Of a stretch of DNA of 64,000 nt, positions 18,678 to 27,985 are shown piece by piece. Under the pieces are notes generated by a model that worked only from the letters and a program-made list of their open reading frames with translations, searched no databases and was not told the origin of the DNA. Numbering within the stretch: position 1 is the stretch's first letter; each line of letters opens with the position of its first letter. A program made the position numbers and the translations under genes. This stretch comes from Synechococcus sp. RS9909 (GTDB taxonomy: Bacteria; Cyanobacteriota; Cyanobacteriia; PCC-6307; Cyanobiaceae), in assembly GCF_014279595.1 (NCBI RefSeq), contig NZ_CP047943.1:1858422-1922421 (forward strand). Reading direction: 5' to 3'.

Positions 18678-20939
18678 TCAGAGGGCGAGCGGGTCAGGGT
18701 CGACCGCCAGGGCCACATCCGCGGGCAAGGCCTCCCAGAGAGCCGTTCCGGCTGGCAGGGGCAGGTCACTCCCCTGCGGACCGTGGAGCAGCAGCTGCCA
18801 GCGACTGCGCCCCGCCACGCGGGCCACCGGAGCCGGCGCAGGCCCGAGCAGCTGCCAATCGGCGGCGGCGCAGAGCGGGCGCAACCGTTCCGCCAGAACA
18901 CTGGCGGCGGTGGCGGTGCCTGAAGCCGAGGGCCCCGACAAGCGCAGCAGGCAGGCCCGACTGAAGGGCACCAGGCCCGCCTGCTGCCGCACGGTCCTCT
19001 CCGCTTCAAGAAAGCGCTCATAGCGTCCATCCACCAGATGGCGGATGACGGGATGGTCGGGGGAGTAGGTCTGCACCAGCACCTGACCGGGTTTTTCGCC
19101 GCGGCCGGCCCGGCCGGCCAGTTGCAGGAGCAACTGCAGGGCCTGCTCTCCGGCGCGCAGATCGGGGCGATGCAGCAACCCATCCGCAGCGAGCACCGCA
19201 GCGAGGGTGACGCGGGGCAGGTCCATCCCTTTCGCCAGCATCTGGGTTCCCACCAGCACATCCGCCTCCCCGGCAGCGAACTGCTCCAGCAGACGGCGAT
19301 GGCCGTCGCGCCCACCGGTGGTGTCGCGGTCGAAGCGCAGCAGACGCAGCCCCTCCAGTTCCTGGGCCAGCTGTTCCAGAACCCGCTGGGTGCCGGCACC
19401 GAAAGGCTTGAAGGCGAGGGAACCGCAATGGCGACAGGACGCCTCCACCTCGGCGCGATGATCACACCAGTGACAACGCAGCCACTGCCGCCCGGGCTGG
19501 CTGCCATGCACCGTGAGGGCCACATCGCAGTGCGGACACTGCACCACCTCACCACAGCTGCGACAACTGAGAAAGCTGCTGTAGCCGCGCCGCGGCACCA
19601 GCACCACGGCCTGCTCCCCCCGCTCCGGCAGCAGCGCCAGGCGATCCATCAGGGCACGACTGATCAAGCGTCGATGGCCATCCTGCAGTTCTGCGCGCAT
19701 GTCGATCACATGCACCGGAGGCAGGGGTTGGCTGGAGATGCGCCGGCTGAGGCGCGCCAGGGCCAGAGGACCGGCGGGCGACCGCTGCAGCCAGGTTTCC
19801 AGGGAGGGGGTGGCGCTGCCGAGCAGCAGCCGGCCGCCCAGATGTCGCACCCGTTCCAGGGCCATATCCCGCGCGTGGTAACAGGGCATGGGCGACTCCT
19901 GCTTGTAGGAACTGTCGTGCTCCTCATCCAGCACGATCAGCCCGAGCGGTTCCAAGGGAAGAAACACCGCAGAGCGGGTTCCCACCACCACAAGCGGCGT
20001 CTCCGCCTCGAGGCTGCGGCGCCAGGTGAGCACCCGCTCCCGCTCCCTGCAGCCGCTGTGATATTCGAGCACCTGGCTGCCGAAGCGGCGCCGACAACGA
20101 TCCACCAACTGGGGAATCAGGCCGATTTCTGGAGTGAGCAGGAGCACATGGCGGCCGGCGGCCAATTCACGGGCCGCCAGCTGCAGATACACCTCGGTCT
20201 TGCCGGAACCAGTCACCCCCCACAGCACCATCCCCCCGCCTGAGGGCTGCTGAGCAAAGGCTTCGAGAACCTGCTGCTGTTCGTCGGTGAGGGTGCGGCC
20301 GCCAGCATCCGACGCCACTGAGGTGATCGCAAGCGCTGGAGCCGGACGCCGCTCGCGCCGCGCCAGGCCCCGGCGCACCAGAGCCTGAATCAGATGGGGG
20401 CCGAATCCATCGGCCTGGAGCTGCCGCTGCCAGGTGCCACCGCACTGCATTAAGGCCGCATGCAGCGCCGCCTGACGTGGAGGCAACGCCGTCTCACCCT
20501 GAGCACGCGTGTCGGCATCGACGGGCTGAAGCACGGGCTCCACCCACCAGAGCTCAGGGGCGGCGCTGGGCCGCGCCACGCGCTGCCCAAGCCATCCAGG
20601 CGGCAGGGCCGCCTTGAGCATGCGAAACGAACTGGTATGACAGCGCACTGCCATGGCATCCAGCCATTGGCGCCAGCGGGGCTCCACAGCAGCGCGCTGC
20701 AGCAATGCCTCCACCGGTTGCAACGCCGAAGGCGGCGGATCCCCAGGCGAAAGCAGCGAGGAACCAGAGGGGCGGCAGGCGATCACCAGTCCCTGCAGGG
20801 GCCTACCACGCAGGGACACCCGCACGAGATCACCGAGACCCACACCCAGCCCCCTGGCGTCGCTGTAGGTGAAGCTGCGGCCGTCGCGTCCCGCTTCCAA
20901 CCAGACATCCACCTCAGTCATCGTCGGTGTCTGAAGCAC
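18678..20939 (-). CDS. priA: Replication restart helicase PriA
   Basis: Superfamily 2 DNA helicase that reloads the replisome at collapsed forks, 753 residues. Walker A LWGVTGSGKTEVYL, DEEH box LIVLDEEHDSSYKQ, GSATPSLE motif III, two zinc-binding groups (CRSCGEVVQCPHCDVAL and CHWCD ... CRHCG), and ADVLVGTQMLAKGMDLPRVTLAAVL for motif V. Start near the ATG at 20939, or 20921 (MTEVDVWLEAG). The stop codon is 1 bp from the convergent DUF3153 gene's stop. Confidence 0.96.
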   Translation of the reverse strand: MLQTPTMTEVDVWLEAGRDGRSFTYSDARGLGVGLGDLVRVSLRGRPLQGLVIACRPSGSSLLSPGDPPPSALQPVEALLQRAAVEPRWRQWLDAMAVRCHTSSFRMLKAALPPGWLGQRVARPSAAPELWWVEPVLQPVDADTRAQGETALPPRQAALHAALMQCGGTWQRQLQADGFGPHLIQALVRRGLARRERRPAPALAITSVASDAGGRTLTDEQQQVLEAFAQQPSGGGMVLWGVTGSGKTEVYLQLAARELAAGRHVLLLTPEIGLIPQLVDRCRRRFGSQVLEYHSGCRERERVLTWRRSLEAETPLVVVGTRSAVFLPLEPLGLIVLDEEHDSSYKQESPMPCYHARDMALERVRHLGGRLLLGSATPSLETWLQRSPAGPLALARLSRRISSQPLPPVHVIDMRAELQDGHRRLISRALMDRLALLPERGEQAVVLVPRRGYSSFLSCRSCGEVVQCPHCDVALTVHGSQPGRQWLRCHWCDHRAEVEASCRHCGSLAFKPFGAGTQRVLEQLAQELEGLRLLRFDRDTTGGRDGHRRLLEQFAAGEADVLVGTQMLAKGMDLPRVTLAAVLAADGLLHRPDLRAGEQALQLLLQLAGRAGRGEKPGQVLVQTYSPDHPVIRHLVDGRYERFLEAERTVRQQAGLVPFSRACLLRLSGPSASGTATAASVLAERLRPLCAAADWQLLGPAPAPVARVAGRSRWQLLLHGPQGSDLPLPAGTALWEALPADVALAVDPDPLAL

Positions 20940-20956
20940 TCACCGGCTGAATGGGG

Positions 20957-20985
20957 TTGCCGACGCTACAGGAATTTCTTAAGAT
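20957..20985 (+). promoter_or_regulatory. Candidate promoter of rpoD
   Basis: TTGCCG at 20957-20962 and TAAGAT at 20980-20985 are separated by exactly 17 bp, a good sigma-70 pattern; a second TAAGAT overlaps at 20985-20990. The stretch 20940-21275 has no gene I can support, so rpoD would have an untranslated leader of about 280 nt. No riboswitch or other structure was recognised in it. Confidence 0.55.
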
Positions 20986-21275
20986 AAGATCGTTGGACAG
21001 CCATGAGCTGTTGTCGGAACCGCGCAGAGTTCCGTCCAGAGGGAAGACACGAAGCTCGAGCCACAGGAGTTCACTCCAGCATGGCCGACCGGTCTGAGAA
21101 AGCCCCTGACAGCCCTGCACCGGTCCCCGGCCCACTTCCCCCTTGTTGATTCAGACACGTTTCGGCTGCCATCAGGTTCTGATGACGGCCTGATCGCTCT
21201 CCCGTCGATGGGTCATGCCCGCATGCCCGTTCGGCGATGTCTTGTCTTGATGCCCGCCCAACCCCTCCTTCTGCC

Positions 21276-22646
21276 ATGAGCCCTGCTGCGACGACATCCG
21301 CTGCGGCCAAACCCGCCATCGTGATGGTGGCCGATGCCAACGGACAGCCCAAAACGGTGAAGGCAGCGGAGAAAAAGCCCGCAGCGACGAAGGGGAAGGT
21401 GGCCGCTAAGTCGACGACCAAATCGAGCCGCAGCCGCTCGGCAGGTCTCAAGCCTGGCGAGACTCTCAATGCTGCCGCCGATGCCCTGCTCGCTGCGGCT
21501 GATCAGAAATCCGCCAGCAAGGCCACCGGCAAGACAGCGGCCGCCAAGACCGCCTCAACCAAAAAAGCCAGCACCAAAGACGCCGCCGCCAAAGACGCTG
21601 CAGCCAACGCAGCCACAGCCAAGCCTGAAACGACGGCAGCAGCCGAAAAGGATGCCAAAGCCAAAGCCTTGGCCAGCATCAAAGTCGGTCCGAAAGGGGT
21701 CTACACCGAAGATTCGATCCGGGTCTATCTCCAGGAGATCGGCCGCATCCGTCTGCTCCGTCCAGACGAAGAGATCGAACTGGCCCGCAAAATCGCCGAT
21801 CTGCTCCTCCTTGAAGAACTGGCCGCTCAGTTCGAGAGCGACAACGGCCGCGAACCCGACACCAAGGAATGGGCTGCCCTGGTGGAGATGCCGGTGATCA
21901 AGTTCCGCCGTCGTTTGATGCTCGGCCGACGGGCCAAGGAAAAAATGGTGCAGTCCAATCTGCGCCTGGTGGTGTCAATCGCCAAGAAATACATGAATCG
22001 GGGCCTGAGCTTCCAGGATCTGATCCAGGAAGGCAGCCTGGGCCTGATTCGCGCCGCCGAGAAGTTCGACCACGAAAAGGGCTACAAGTTCTCGACGTAC
22101 GCCACCTGGTGGATCCGTCAGGCGATCACCCGCGCCATCGCCGACCAGTCCCGCACCATCCGTCTGCCGGTGCACCTCTACGAGACCATCTCACGGATCA
22201 AGAAAACCACCAAGGTGCTCAGCCAGGAATTCGGTCGCAAACCCACCGAAGAGGAGATCGCCGAATCGATGGAGATGACCATCGAAAAGCTGCGCTTCAT
22301 CGCCAAGAGCGCCCAGCTGCCGATCTCCCTTGAAACGCCGATCGGCAAGGAAGAGGATTCCCGCCTGGGCGACTTCATCGAAGCCGACATCGAGAACCCC
22401 GAGCAGGATGTGGCCAAGAACCTCTTGCGTGAAGACCTCGAAGGTGTGCTGGCGACCCTGAGTCCACGCGAGCGCGATGTGCTGCGTCTTCGCTATGGCC
22501 TCGATGACGGCCGCATGAAAACCCTCGAGGAGATCGGCCAAATCTTCGATGTGACGCGAGAGCGCATCCGTCAGATCGAGGCGAAGGCGCTGCGCAAGCT
22601 GCGTCACCCCAACCGCAATGGCGTGCTCAAGGAATACATCAAGTGA
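21276..22646 (+). CDS. rpoD: RNA polymerase sigma factor RpoD (group 1 sigma-70 / SigA)
   Basis: Principal sigma factor directing promoter recognition. An Ala/Lys-rich N-terminal extension of about 130 residues, then region 1.2 ([16 protein letters not shown]), region 2 ([62 protein letters not shown]-type core, with [13 protein letters not shown]), region 3 ([14 protein letters not shown]) and region 4 ([20 protein letters not shown]). I prefer ATG at 21276 over 21237. The low-complexity N-terminus is common in cyanobacterial SigA but quite long here. Confidence 0.95.
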   Translation: MSPAATTSAAAKPAIVMVADANGQPKTVKAAEKKPAATKGKVAAKSTTKSSRSRSAGLKPGETLNAAADALLAAADQKSASKATGKTAAAKTASTKKASTKDAAAKDAAANAATAKPETTAAAEKDAKAKALASIKVGPKGVYTEDSIRVYLQEIGRIRLLRPDEEIELARKIADLLLLEELAAQFESDNGREPDTKEWAALVEMPVIKFRRRLMLGRRAKEKMVQSNLRLVVSIAKKYMNRGLSFQDLIQEGSLGLIRAAEKFDHEKGYKFSTYATWWIRQAITRAIADQSRTIRLPVHLYETISRIKKTTKVLSQEFGRKPTEEEIAESMEMTIEKLRFIAKSAQLPISLETPIGKEEDSRLGDFIEADIENPEQDVAKNLLREDLEGVLATLSPRERDVLRLRYGLDDGRMKTLEEIGQIFDVTRERIRQIEAKALRKLRHPNRNGVLKEYIK

Positions 22647-22670
22647 TCGCCGGCTGGTGATCGGCTCGGC

Positions 22671-22698
22671 CTGGAGGGAGGGATCAGCCCCCCTCCAG
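22671..22698. terminator. Hairpin between rpoD and the convergent hypothetical gene
   Basis: CTGGAGGG at 22671-22678 pairs with CCCTCCAG at 22691-22698 around a 12-nt loop, 25 bp after the rpoD stop. There is no long T tract, so it may be a weak or factor-aided terminator; it also covers the stop of the gene at 22684. Confidence 0.4.
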
Positions 22699-23172
22699 AC
22701 TTTCGGTAAATTCCTCAAAAGCCCGCTTCAGGCGTTCCACGGGGGTCTCCTCCGGCGGGCATTCCTGATTGGTCCGGATCGTGTAGGCATGCAGAAGCCT
22801 GGGCTCCGGATTGAGCACAGACGCCACTGCGGCTTTAAAAAGCACCAGATTCTCCTGCGTGGAGAGTCCGGCCAGAAAGGGCGACAGGATCCAACCGCTT
22901 CCGGGCTGGGCCGACTCGGAAGGATGTTTTTCCTTCACCAGCAGAGGGCGCAGGAGCTGGTAAGCGCGTTCACCGTCGCGATCACTGGTCTGCCGCAGAC
23001 GGGCGATCAACAGCTGACCGCTCGTGAGCAGCACCAGCCGAATCGTGCCTTCCGCCAATAAAGGAAGAAAGGGCTTCTCGGCATGGGCCGGAACTCCGCT
23101 AGCAGCGTTCGCTGGCACGCCTCCACCGGAATTGGCGTCATGGCGCACGCCATTGACCACAGGTCCGGGCAT
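22684..23172 (-). CDS. Conserved hypothetical protein
   Basis: 162 residues. After a Gly/Ala-rich start comes FLPLLAEGTIRLVLLTSGQLLIARLRQ, RAYQLLRPLLV, WILSPFLAGLSTQENLVLFKAAVASVLNP and RLKRAFEEFTESLEGG. The compact, hydrophobic-patterned middle looks conserved in cyanobacteria, but I do not recognise the family or assign a role. Convergent with rpoD and divergent from hemC. Confidence 0.7.
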   Translation of the reverse strand: MPGPVVNGVRHDANSGGGVPANAASGVPAHAEKPFLPLLAEGTIRLVLLTSGQLLIARLRQTSDRDGERAYQLLRPLLVKEKHPSESAQPGSGWILSPFLAGLSTQENLVLFKAAVASVLNPEPRLLHAYTIRTNQECPPEETPVERLKRAFEEFTESLEGG

Positions 23173-23268
23173 GACGGGCTCTCAACTGTCTCGAATCGTA
23201 AAGCGGGCCGCCGCTCCGAGGTGATGGTCATTCGACTGCGTAGTCTGAGCGGCTGCAATTCCTAGGCC

Positions 23269-24222
23269 ATGGCCCTCGAGCATCTGCGCATCGCCTCCCG
23301 CCGCAGCCAGCTGGCCATGGTGCAGACCAACTGGGTGAAGGCTGAACTGGAACAGGCCCATCCGGGCCTGCCCATTTCGGTGGAAGCGATGGCCACCCAG
23401 GGCGACAAGATTCTGGATGTGGCCCTGGCCAAAATCGGCGACAAGGGCCTGTTCACCAAGGAACTCGAGGCCCAGATGCTGGTGGGGCGGGCCGAGATCG
23501 CCGTTCACTCCCTCAAGGATCTGCCCACCAACCTTCCCGAAGGCCTGATGCTGGGTTGCATCACCGAACGGGAAGATCCGGCGGACGCCCTCGTGGTGAA
23601 TGCCAAGAATGCCGACCACAAGTTGGAGACCCTGCCGGAAGGCGCCGTGGTGGGCACCAGCTCCCTGCGCCGGCTGGCCCAGCTGCGCCACCACTACCCG
23701 CACCTTGAGTTCAAGGATGTGCGTGGCAACGTGATCACGCGCCTGGAAAAACTTGATGCCGGCGACTACGACTGCCTGATCCTGGCTGCAGCCGGACTCA
23801 CCCGTCTGGGATTCGCCGATCGGATTCATCAGATCATCCCCAGCCACATTTCCCTGCATGCCGTCGGTCAGGGCGCCCTCGGAATTGAGTGCGTGGAAGG
23901 GCAACCCGACGTGCTGGAGTTGATCAAGGTGCTCGAGCACAGTCCCACCGCCAGCCGCTGCCTCGCCGAGCGGGCGTTTCTCCGGGAGCTGGAGGGTGGC
24001 TGCCAGGTGCCGATCGGCGTGAACACTCGCATCGAAGCCAACGAGCTGGTGCTCACCGGCATGGTGGCCAGCCTCGATGGCAAGCGCCTGATCCGGGATG
24101 AACGTCGCGGCACAGTCGACAAAGCCGAGGCAATCGGACAACTGTTAGCCGCTGACTTGAAAAGTCAGGGGGCAGGCGACATTCTCCAGGAGATTTTTGC
24201 CGCGGTACGTCCCGAGGCCTGA
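23269..24222 (+). CDS. hemC: Hydroxymethylbilane synthase (porphobilinogen deaminase)
   Basis: Joins four porphobilinogens in heme and chlorophyll synthesis. 317 residues; [65 protein letters not shown] and the cofactor-attachment Cys in [11 protein letters not shown] are present. Complete and typical in length. MarC-family gene follows 3 bp after the stop. Confidence 0.97.
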   Translation: MALEHLRIASRRSQLAMVQTNWVKAELEQAHPGLPISVEAMATQGDKILDVALAKIGDKGLFTKELEAQMLVGRAEIAVHSLKDLPTNLPEGLMLGCITEREDPADALVVNAKNADHKLETLPEGAVVGTSSLRRLAQLRHHYPHLEFKDVRGNVITRLEKLDAGDYDCLILAAAGLTRLGFADRIHQIIPSHISLHAVGQGALGIECVEGQPDVLELIKVLEHSPTASRCLAERAFLRELEGGCQVPIGVNTRIEANELVLTGMVASLDGKRLIRDERRGTVDKAEAIGQLLAADLKSQGAGDILQEIFAAVRPEA

Positions 24223-24225
24223 ACC

Positions 24226-24858
24226 ATGTCTCTGCTTCACACCGCCGTCGGCATCTTCACCATCTCCAACCCGATCGGCAACCTGCCGATCTATCTCTCG
24301 TTCACCGACGGGAACAAGCGAAAGGATCGGGCGATTGCCCGTAGCAGCGCCTTCACGTTTTTGATTGCCTTGTTGCTGGCCACCTGGCTGGGCGACGCCC
24401 TGCTTGGTTTCTTCGGCATCGGTCGACCGGCCTTCCAGGTGGCCGGTGGCCTGATCGTGGTGCTGATCGGCCTGTCGATGCTGCGGTCCGAACCCTCCAA
24501 GGTGCATCACGACCCCGACTCGGTGGATCGGGATCAGGATTCCGCCGTCAAAGGCATTGTTCCCCTCGGCATCCCGCTGCTGGCTGGCCCTGGCACCCTC
24601 ACGGTGGTGATCGCCGATCCCGCCGCCGCCAGCATGGGCGGAAAGTTCGGCCTCAGCCTGGTGGTGCTTCTTCTCACCGTGGTGGTGTATGTGATCTTCG
24701 ATGCCGGTGAGATGCTGTCGTCAAAGATCAGCACCTCGGCGTTGCAGGTGCTCACCAAGATCATGGGCCTGCTGCTCACGGCCATCGCCGTGCAGATGCT
24801 CTTCAGTGGACTGAGCGCCGGTTTCCCTGTGCTGATGCAGCACGCTCTCAGCGGGTGA
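24226..24858 (+). CDS. MarC family integral membrane protein
   Basis: 210 residues with about six membrane segments. Family marks include FTISNPIGNLPIYLSFT at the N-terminus, FLIALLLATWLGDALLGFFGIG, FQVAGGLIVVLIGLSML, VPLGIPLLAGPGTLTVVI and KIMGLLLTAIAVQMLFSGL. MarC proteins are conserved transporter-like proteins without an agreed substrate. 11-bp overlap with the convergent L,D-transpeptidase gene. Confidence 0.9.
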   Translation: MSLLHTAVGIFTISNPIGNLPIYLSFTDGNKRKDRAIARSSAFTFLIALLLATWLGDALLGFFGIGRPAFQVAGGLIVVLIGLSMLRSEPSKVHHDPDSVDRDQDSAVKGIVPLGIPLLAGPGTLTVVIADPAAASMGGKFGLSLVVLLLTVVVYVIFDAGEMLSSKISTSALQVLTKIMGLLLTAIAVQMLFSGLSAGFPVLMQHALSG

Positions 24859-25387
24859 TCACCACCGGTGTGCCCACGTCCACCAGCTCAAAAAGCTGCT
24901 GAACATGGGCATTGAGCATGCGCACACAGCCATTGGAGACGGCAGCACGGATCTTCACCCAATGGGGCCAGGGAGTGCCATGGATCCCGAACTGGTTGGG
25001 TCCCTGTTGCAGGAAACCGATCCAGCGATGACCCAGGGGCGCCTTGGGTCCGGTGACCGGGTGCACCTTGCCTGACTTCGTGCTCTGGTATTGCGGGTTC
25101 TTCCGCATGTTCTCCACCTGAAAGACTCCGGCGGGAGTCGGTGTTTTTGGATCGCCGATCGCCACCGGCCAGGGCCCGAAGCGCTGACCATCGCGCAGCA
25201 CACTGATGCGACGCTGGCGCAGATCGAGATGAATCTGCGTGGAGGGAGCAGCGGGGAGAACCGCAAGCTGATCGGGCACAGAAGCGGGGCGAGCCCGTCC
25301 TTGCACCGGCATGACCAACGGCATGGCCAGGGCCATCGAAAGGCCAGCAAGGGTCGACCAGGAAAGAGGCACAGAGCGAGTGGACAT
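24848..25387 (-). CDS. L,D-transpeptidase (YkuD) domain protein, exported
   Basis: ATG at 25387 gives a 179-residue protein with an N-terminal signal or anchor (TLAGLSMALAMPLVMPV), then the YkuD domain: IHLDLRQRRISVLRDGQRFG, GDPKTPTPAGVFQV and the catalytic HGTPWP ... VSNGCVRM (His and Cys present). Such enzymes make 3-3 crosslinks or attach proteins to peptidoglycan. The frame reads further upstream, but the added part is low in similarity and lies in the terminator of the neighbouring ppa, so it is rejected. Confidence 0.88.
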   Translation of the reverse strand: MSTRSVPLSWSTLAGLSMALAMPLVMPVQGRARPASVPDQLAVLPAAPSTQIHLDLRQRRISVLRDGQRFGPWPVAIGDPKTPTPAGVFQVENMRKNPQYQSTKSGKVHPVTGPKAPLGHRWIGFLQQGPNQFGIHGTPWPHWVKIRAAVSNGCVRMLNAHVQQLFELVDVGTPVVITR

Positions 25388-25460
25388 GAATCTGTCAAGA
25401 CTCCTTGGTCTCAACCTAAACATCGCTCGCAAAAAAAGCAGCCCTGCCGCAACCGGCCAT

Positions 25461-25485
25461 AAAAAAGGCGGGGTGACCCCCGCCC
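25461..25485 (-). terminator. Rho-independent terminator of ppa copy 2
   Basis: On the minus strand GGCGGGGG-TCA-CCCCGCC is a tight GC stem followed by six T; it lies about 35 bp after the pyrophosphatase stop. A convincing terminator. Confidence 0.8.
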
Positions 25486-25517
25486 GCCAACGCTGCAACC
25501 CAAGGCTGAAAGCCTGT

Positions 25518-26105
25518 TCAGTCGACCAGCTTGGGATCAATCTCCGCCATGTAGCGCGCTTCGCAGCTCTTGATGATCTCCACAGCCTTCTCGGTGCCGA
25601 AGAAGCCGTTGACACTGCAGGTGCCGGGCTTCTTGAGGTCCTTGTAGTGCTCCCAGTAGTAGGTGGTTTCCTTCTTCCAGTGCTCACCGAGATCTTCAAC
25701 ACTCCTGATGTGATCCATGCGCTTGTCGTCAGCCAACACGGCGATCACCTTGTCGTCCACCTCGCCGCCGTCATCGAAGGTCATGATGCCGATGATGCGA
25801 GCTTCCACCACGGATCCAGGGATCAGAGGCTCGGTCACGTTGACGATCTCGATGTCGAGCGGATCGCCGTCCTCATCCCAGGTGCGAGGAATGCAGCCGT
25901 AGGCGAATGGGTAAGCCAGAGAGGAGTAGCCGACACGGTCCAGCTTCAGGTGACCGGTCTCAGTGATCAGCTCATATTTGTTGACCGTGTTGGAGTTGAG
26001 CTCCACGATCGTGTTCAGCCGCAGCTCCGCCTCATCAGCGAAGGCCGGCAGAACATGCAGCAGGTTGGGCATGCTGCGGCTCGGGGCCTGGTCAAGGTTG
26101 GCCAT
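25518..26105 (-). CDS. ppa: Inorganic pyrophosphatase, family I (copy 2, picocyanobacterial type)
   Basis: 195 residues. RLNTIVELNSNTVNKYEL, LDRVGYSSLAYPFAYGCIPRT, DEDGDPLDIEIV, the Asp-x4-Asp-Asp-Lys set (DGGEVDDK) and YWEHYKDLKKPGT cover the active site. It is clearly different from copy 1 (7938-8450) in N-terminus and loop lengths. This is the form I associate with marine Synechococcus and Prochlorococcus. Both copies keep their catalytic residues. Confidence 0.93.
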   Translation of the reverse strand: MANLDQAPSRSMPNLLHVLPAFADEAELRLNTIVELNSNTVNKYELITETGHLKLDRVGYSSLAYPFAYGCIPRTWDEDGDPLDIEIVNVTEPLIPGSVVEARIIGIMTFDDGGEVDDKVIAVLADDKRMDHIRSVEDLGEHWKKETTYYWEHYKDLKKPGTCSVNGFFGTEKAVEIIKSCEARYMAEIDPKLVD

Positions 26106-26163
26106 GGACAGGGTGGATCGGCGCGGCGCATCCTAGGAGCCGTGGCGCGCCTGGACTCCGGCC

Positions 26164-26628
26164 TCAGTTCACCACCCGCAACTGACGAATGTCTGCTTTG
26201 CGGATCCAGGCGACCACGGCATCGGTGTCGGCCTTGCTGGGCAGACAGATGCAACCACTCCCCGGCAGGCAGGTGTGAATGCCGAGAGCCGAGCGGGTGG
26301 TGGAGAAGCGAGGGCTGAGATCCACCCACCAGGAACCATCCCAGCGCTCTGGCCATCCCACGCTGTAACGCCCCACGGGAAGGGGTGCCCCGTTACCGGG
26401 AGACCAGCGACGATCAGCCGCCTGCGCCTTCGGGGTGCCGCTGACCGCCGGCCAGCTGGCAACGGCTTGTCCACCTCGCTGCAGTGTCAGGTTCCAACGG
26501 CGATGCCCGGAGGGCAGCAGCCCCCTGGTGCGTTGGAAGACCAATTCATAGGAGCTGGCAGCCACCGGCCCTGCTGAACTGACCAGCAGCAGCGCAACCA
26601 GGAGCAGGAAGGAGCGAACACGCATCAT
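26164..26628 (-). CDS. Secreted YkuD-like (L,D-transpeptidase-like) small protein
   Basis: 154 residues with a signal peptide (MMRVRSFLLLVALLLVSSAG, cleavage near AAS). The C-terminal half holds ALGIHTCLPGSGCICLPS, which resembles the His ... Ser/Gly-x-Cys active-site strand of YkuD domains; the spacing is shorter than usual. I infer a minimal or altered L,D-transpeptidase-like fold. Overlaps the next upstream gene by 4 bp (ATGA), so the two are translated together. Confidence 0.6.
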   Translation of the reverse strand: MMRVRSFLLLVALLLVSSAGPVAASSYELVFQRTRGLLPSGHRRWNLTLQRGGQAVASWPAVSGTPKAQAADRRWSPGNGAPLPVGRYSVGWPERWDGSWWVDLSPRFSTTRSALGIHTCLPGSGCICLPSKADTDAVVAWIRKADIRQLRVVN

Positions 26629-26810
26629 CGGCGCACTTCACGGATGACCGCGTCAATGCAGTTCGGACGATTACGGATGTAGGCGTTGAATTCGATCGCC
26701 ATCAGACGGGCCTCATAGGCATCGCTGGCATAAAAACAGGACTCAAGTTTCTGCCCGTCAAAATGTTTGTAGCGAACAGTGTAAGGATCGAGTGTTTCGA
26801 GCGACTGCAT
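26625..26810 (-). CDS. Small conserved hypothetical protein
   Basis: 61 residues, MQSLETLDPYTVRYKHFDGQ ... ending RPNCIDAVIREVRR; soluble with mixed alpha/beta pattern. Starts a two-gene unit with the YkuD-like gene (4-bp overlap). Function unknown. The 190 bp upstream (26811-27002) hold no gene I can support. Confidence 0.65.
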   Translation of the reverse strand: MQSLETLDPYTVRYKHFDGQKLESCFYASDAYEARLMAIEFNAYIRNRPNCIDAVIREVRR

Positions 26811-27002
26811 GAGTGGAGCTTTGGTGCCCCTTTATGATCGCTCAATATCAACATCATCGGCCAACATCCGGCCTTGACGTGCTGCTAACCCAATCTTAGG
26901 GAACAAGCCTGGCCTACTGGTTCGCCATGCCGCAGCCCTCATCATTGCCAAGGCCTCGCCGTCCAAGGCTGAACGTGGAAAGGCCGATCCCTCGCGGGCT
27001 GA

Positions 27003-27260
27003 TCAACGCTGCGCCGCCTGCGCCTGGATGGCGTCCACCGTGTGGTTGAGCTGGGCGATGTCATGCAGCCCATTCACATCGAACCAGGGTGCGGTGGCCC
27101 AGTCAAAGCCGGTGCCGAAGGTGTTGTCGGGCGCCACCACATACCAATGGCAATCAGCATCGGGCACATCCACAGCGCAATGCGACCAGTCGTTGCTCCA
27201 CTGGGGCACTTGCACCCAGAGCACCGCGGCCAGCACAACGGCGAAAAGGCTGCGGAGCAT
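27003..27260 (-). CDS. Small exported hypothetical protein
   Basis: 85 residues from ATG at 27260: N-terminal signal or anchor (MLRSLFAVVLAAVLWVQV), then a Trp-rich mature part with two Cys (SHCAVDVPDADCHWYVV) that could form a disulfide. Function unknown. The longer frame to 27434 adds non-conserved sequence and is rejected. Confidence 0.6.
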   Translation of the reverse strand: MLRSLFAVVLAAVLWVQVPQWSNDWSHCAVDVPDADCHWYVVAPDNTFGTGFDWATAPWFDVNGLHDIAQLNHTVDAIQAQAAQR

Positions 27261-27318
27261 GGATCTAAGACTGAGACAGTGCAGTCTAACCGCTTCTGAG
27301 CTGATGTAGGCCAGGAGA

Positions 27319-27705
27319 TCAGGCCAGCGGTTCACAGCGATAGGTCTCGACCGCACCACGCCGCTGGCGGAATTCGGGATGGTCGGGGTCCTCGGCCCTC
27401 CACCACCAGCGACCGTCGGTGTAGCTAGGGGCACCAGTGTTGTTGGTACGCGGCAACTGCAGGGTGACGCCCCGCCAATGAATCAAGATCCCATCCCCAG
27501 GCACCGTGCCCGCAGCCGTGTTGGGGATCGAGTCGGCCAGAGCCCCCATCGCCTCCCGGCCCAGATCAATCGTTTCCACACTGAGCCGATCTCCCTCGCA
27601 GATCCAGTCGGCCGACACCGGGCTCGGAATCGCCAGCATCAGCTGCAGAGTGAGCGCAAGCGTCACAACGGCACAACAACAGCGATTCAGCAGGGAGGAA
27701 TCCAC
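27319..27705 (-). CDS. Exported hypothetical protein
   Basis: GTG at 27705 gives 128 residues: signal peptide (LNRCCCAVVTLALTLQLMLA, cleavage near VSA), then ADWICEGDRLSVETI ... RWWWRAEDPDHPEF and a final Cys in YRCEPLA. Two mature Cys suggest a periplasmic or lumenal disulfide. The longer frame would cross the divergent gene at 27752. Not recognised. Confidence 0.6.
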   Translation of the reverse strand: MDSSLLNRCCCAVVTLALTLQLMLAIPSPVSADWICEGDRLSVETIDLGREAMGALADSIPNTAAGTVPGDGILIHWRGVTLQLPRTNNTGAPSYTDGRWWWRAEDPDHPEFRQRRGAVETYRCEPLA

Positions 27706-27751
27706 AGCGAGCTCCTGGGCGCGACAGAGTGACAGTGTGGCGTTTCCAGCA

Positions 27752-27985
27752 ATGCTCCCCTTCAGCCCGCTCTGCCCGATCAGTGCAGCGAAGATCGCCG
27801 GCCTGAAGGCCACGGTGATGCTGCTGCTCGTGCTTCTGATCAAGTCGAAACTGCTGCGAGTGAAGATGTCACTGCTCGGCTCCCTGCTTGGCCTGTTCAT
27901 GCTCACCGGATTTCTGCTGAGCACGGGGCTCCTCACCCTGATCACCGGTGGCGCCGTGGCCTATGCCGCAACACGCAGCAAGTGA
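27752..27985 (+). CDS. Small membrane protein
   Basis: 77 residues with two hydrophobic segments (GLKATVMLLLVLLI and SLLGSLLGLFMLTGFLLSTG). Stop overlaps the next start (ATGA at 27982), indicating co-translation with the following membrane protein. Function unknown. Confidence 0.6.
   Translation: MLPFSPLCPISAAKIAGLKATVMLLLVLLIKSKLLRVKMSLLGSLLGLFMLTGFLLSTGLLTLITGGAVAYAATRSK

Noticed and set aside
25388-25702. N-terminal extension of the L,D-transpeptidase
   Set aside because: It would be translated across the ppa terminator and has a Ser/Arg-rich, non-protein-like composition.
26811-27002. tRNA or small RNA gene in the gap
   Set aside because: No cloverleaf, TTCNANNC arm or CCA end seen by eye; no supportable small frame.
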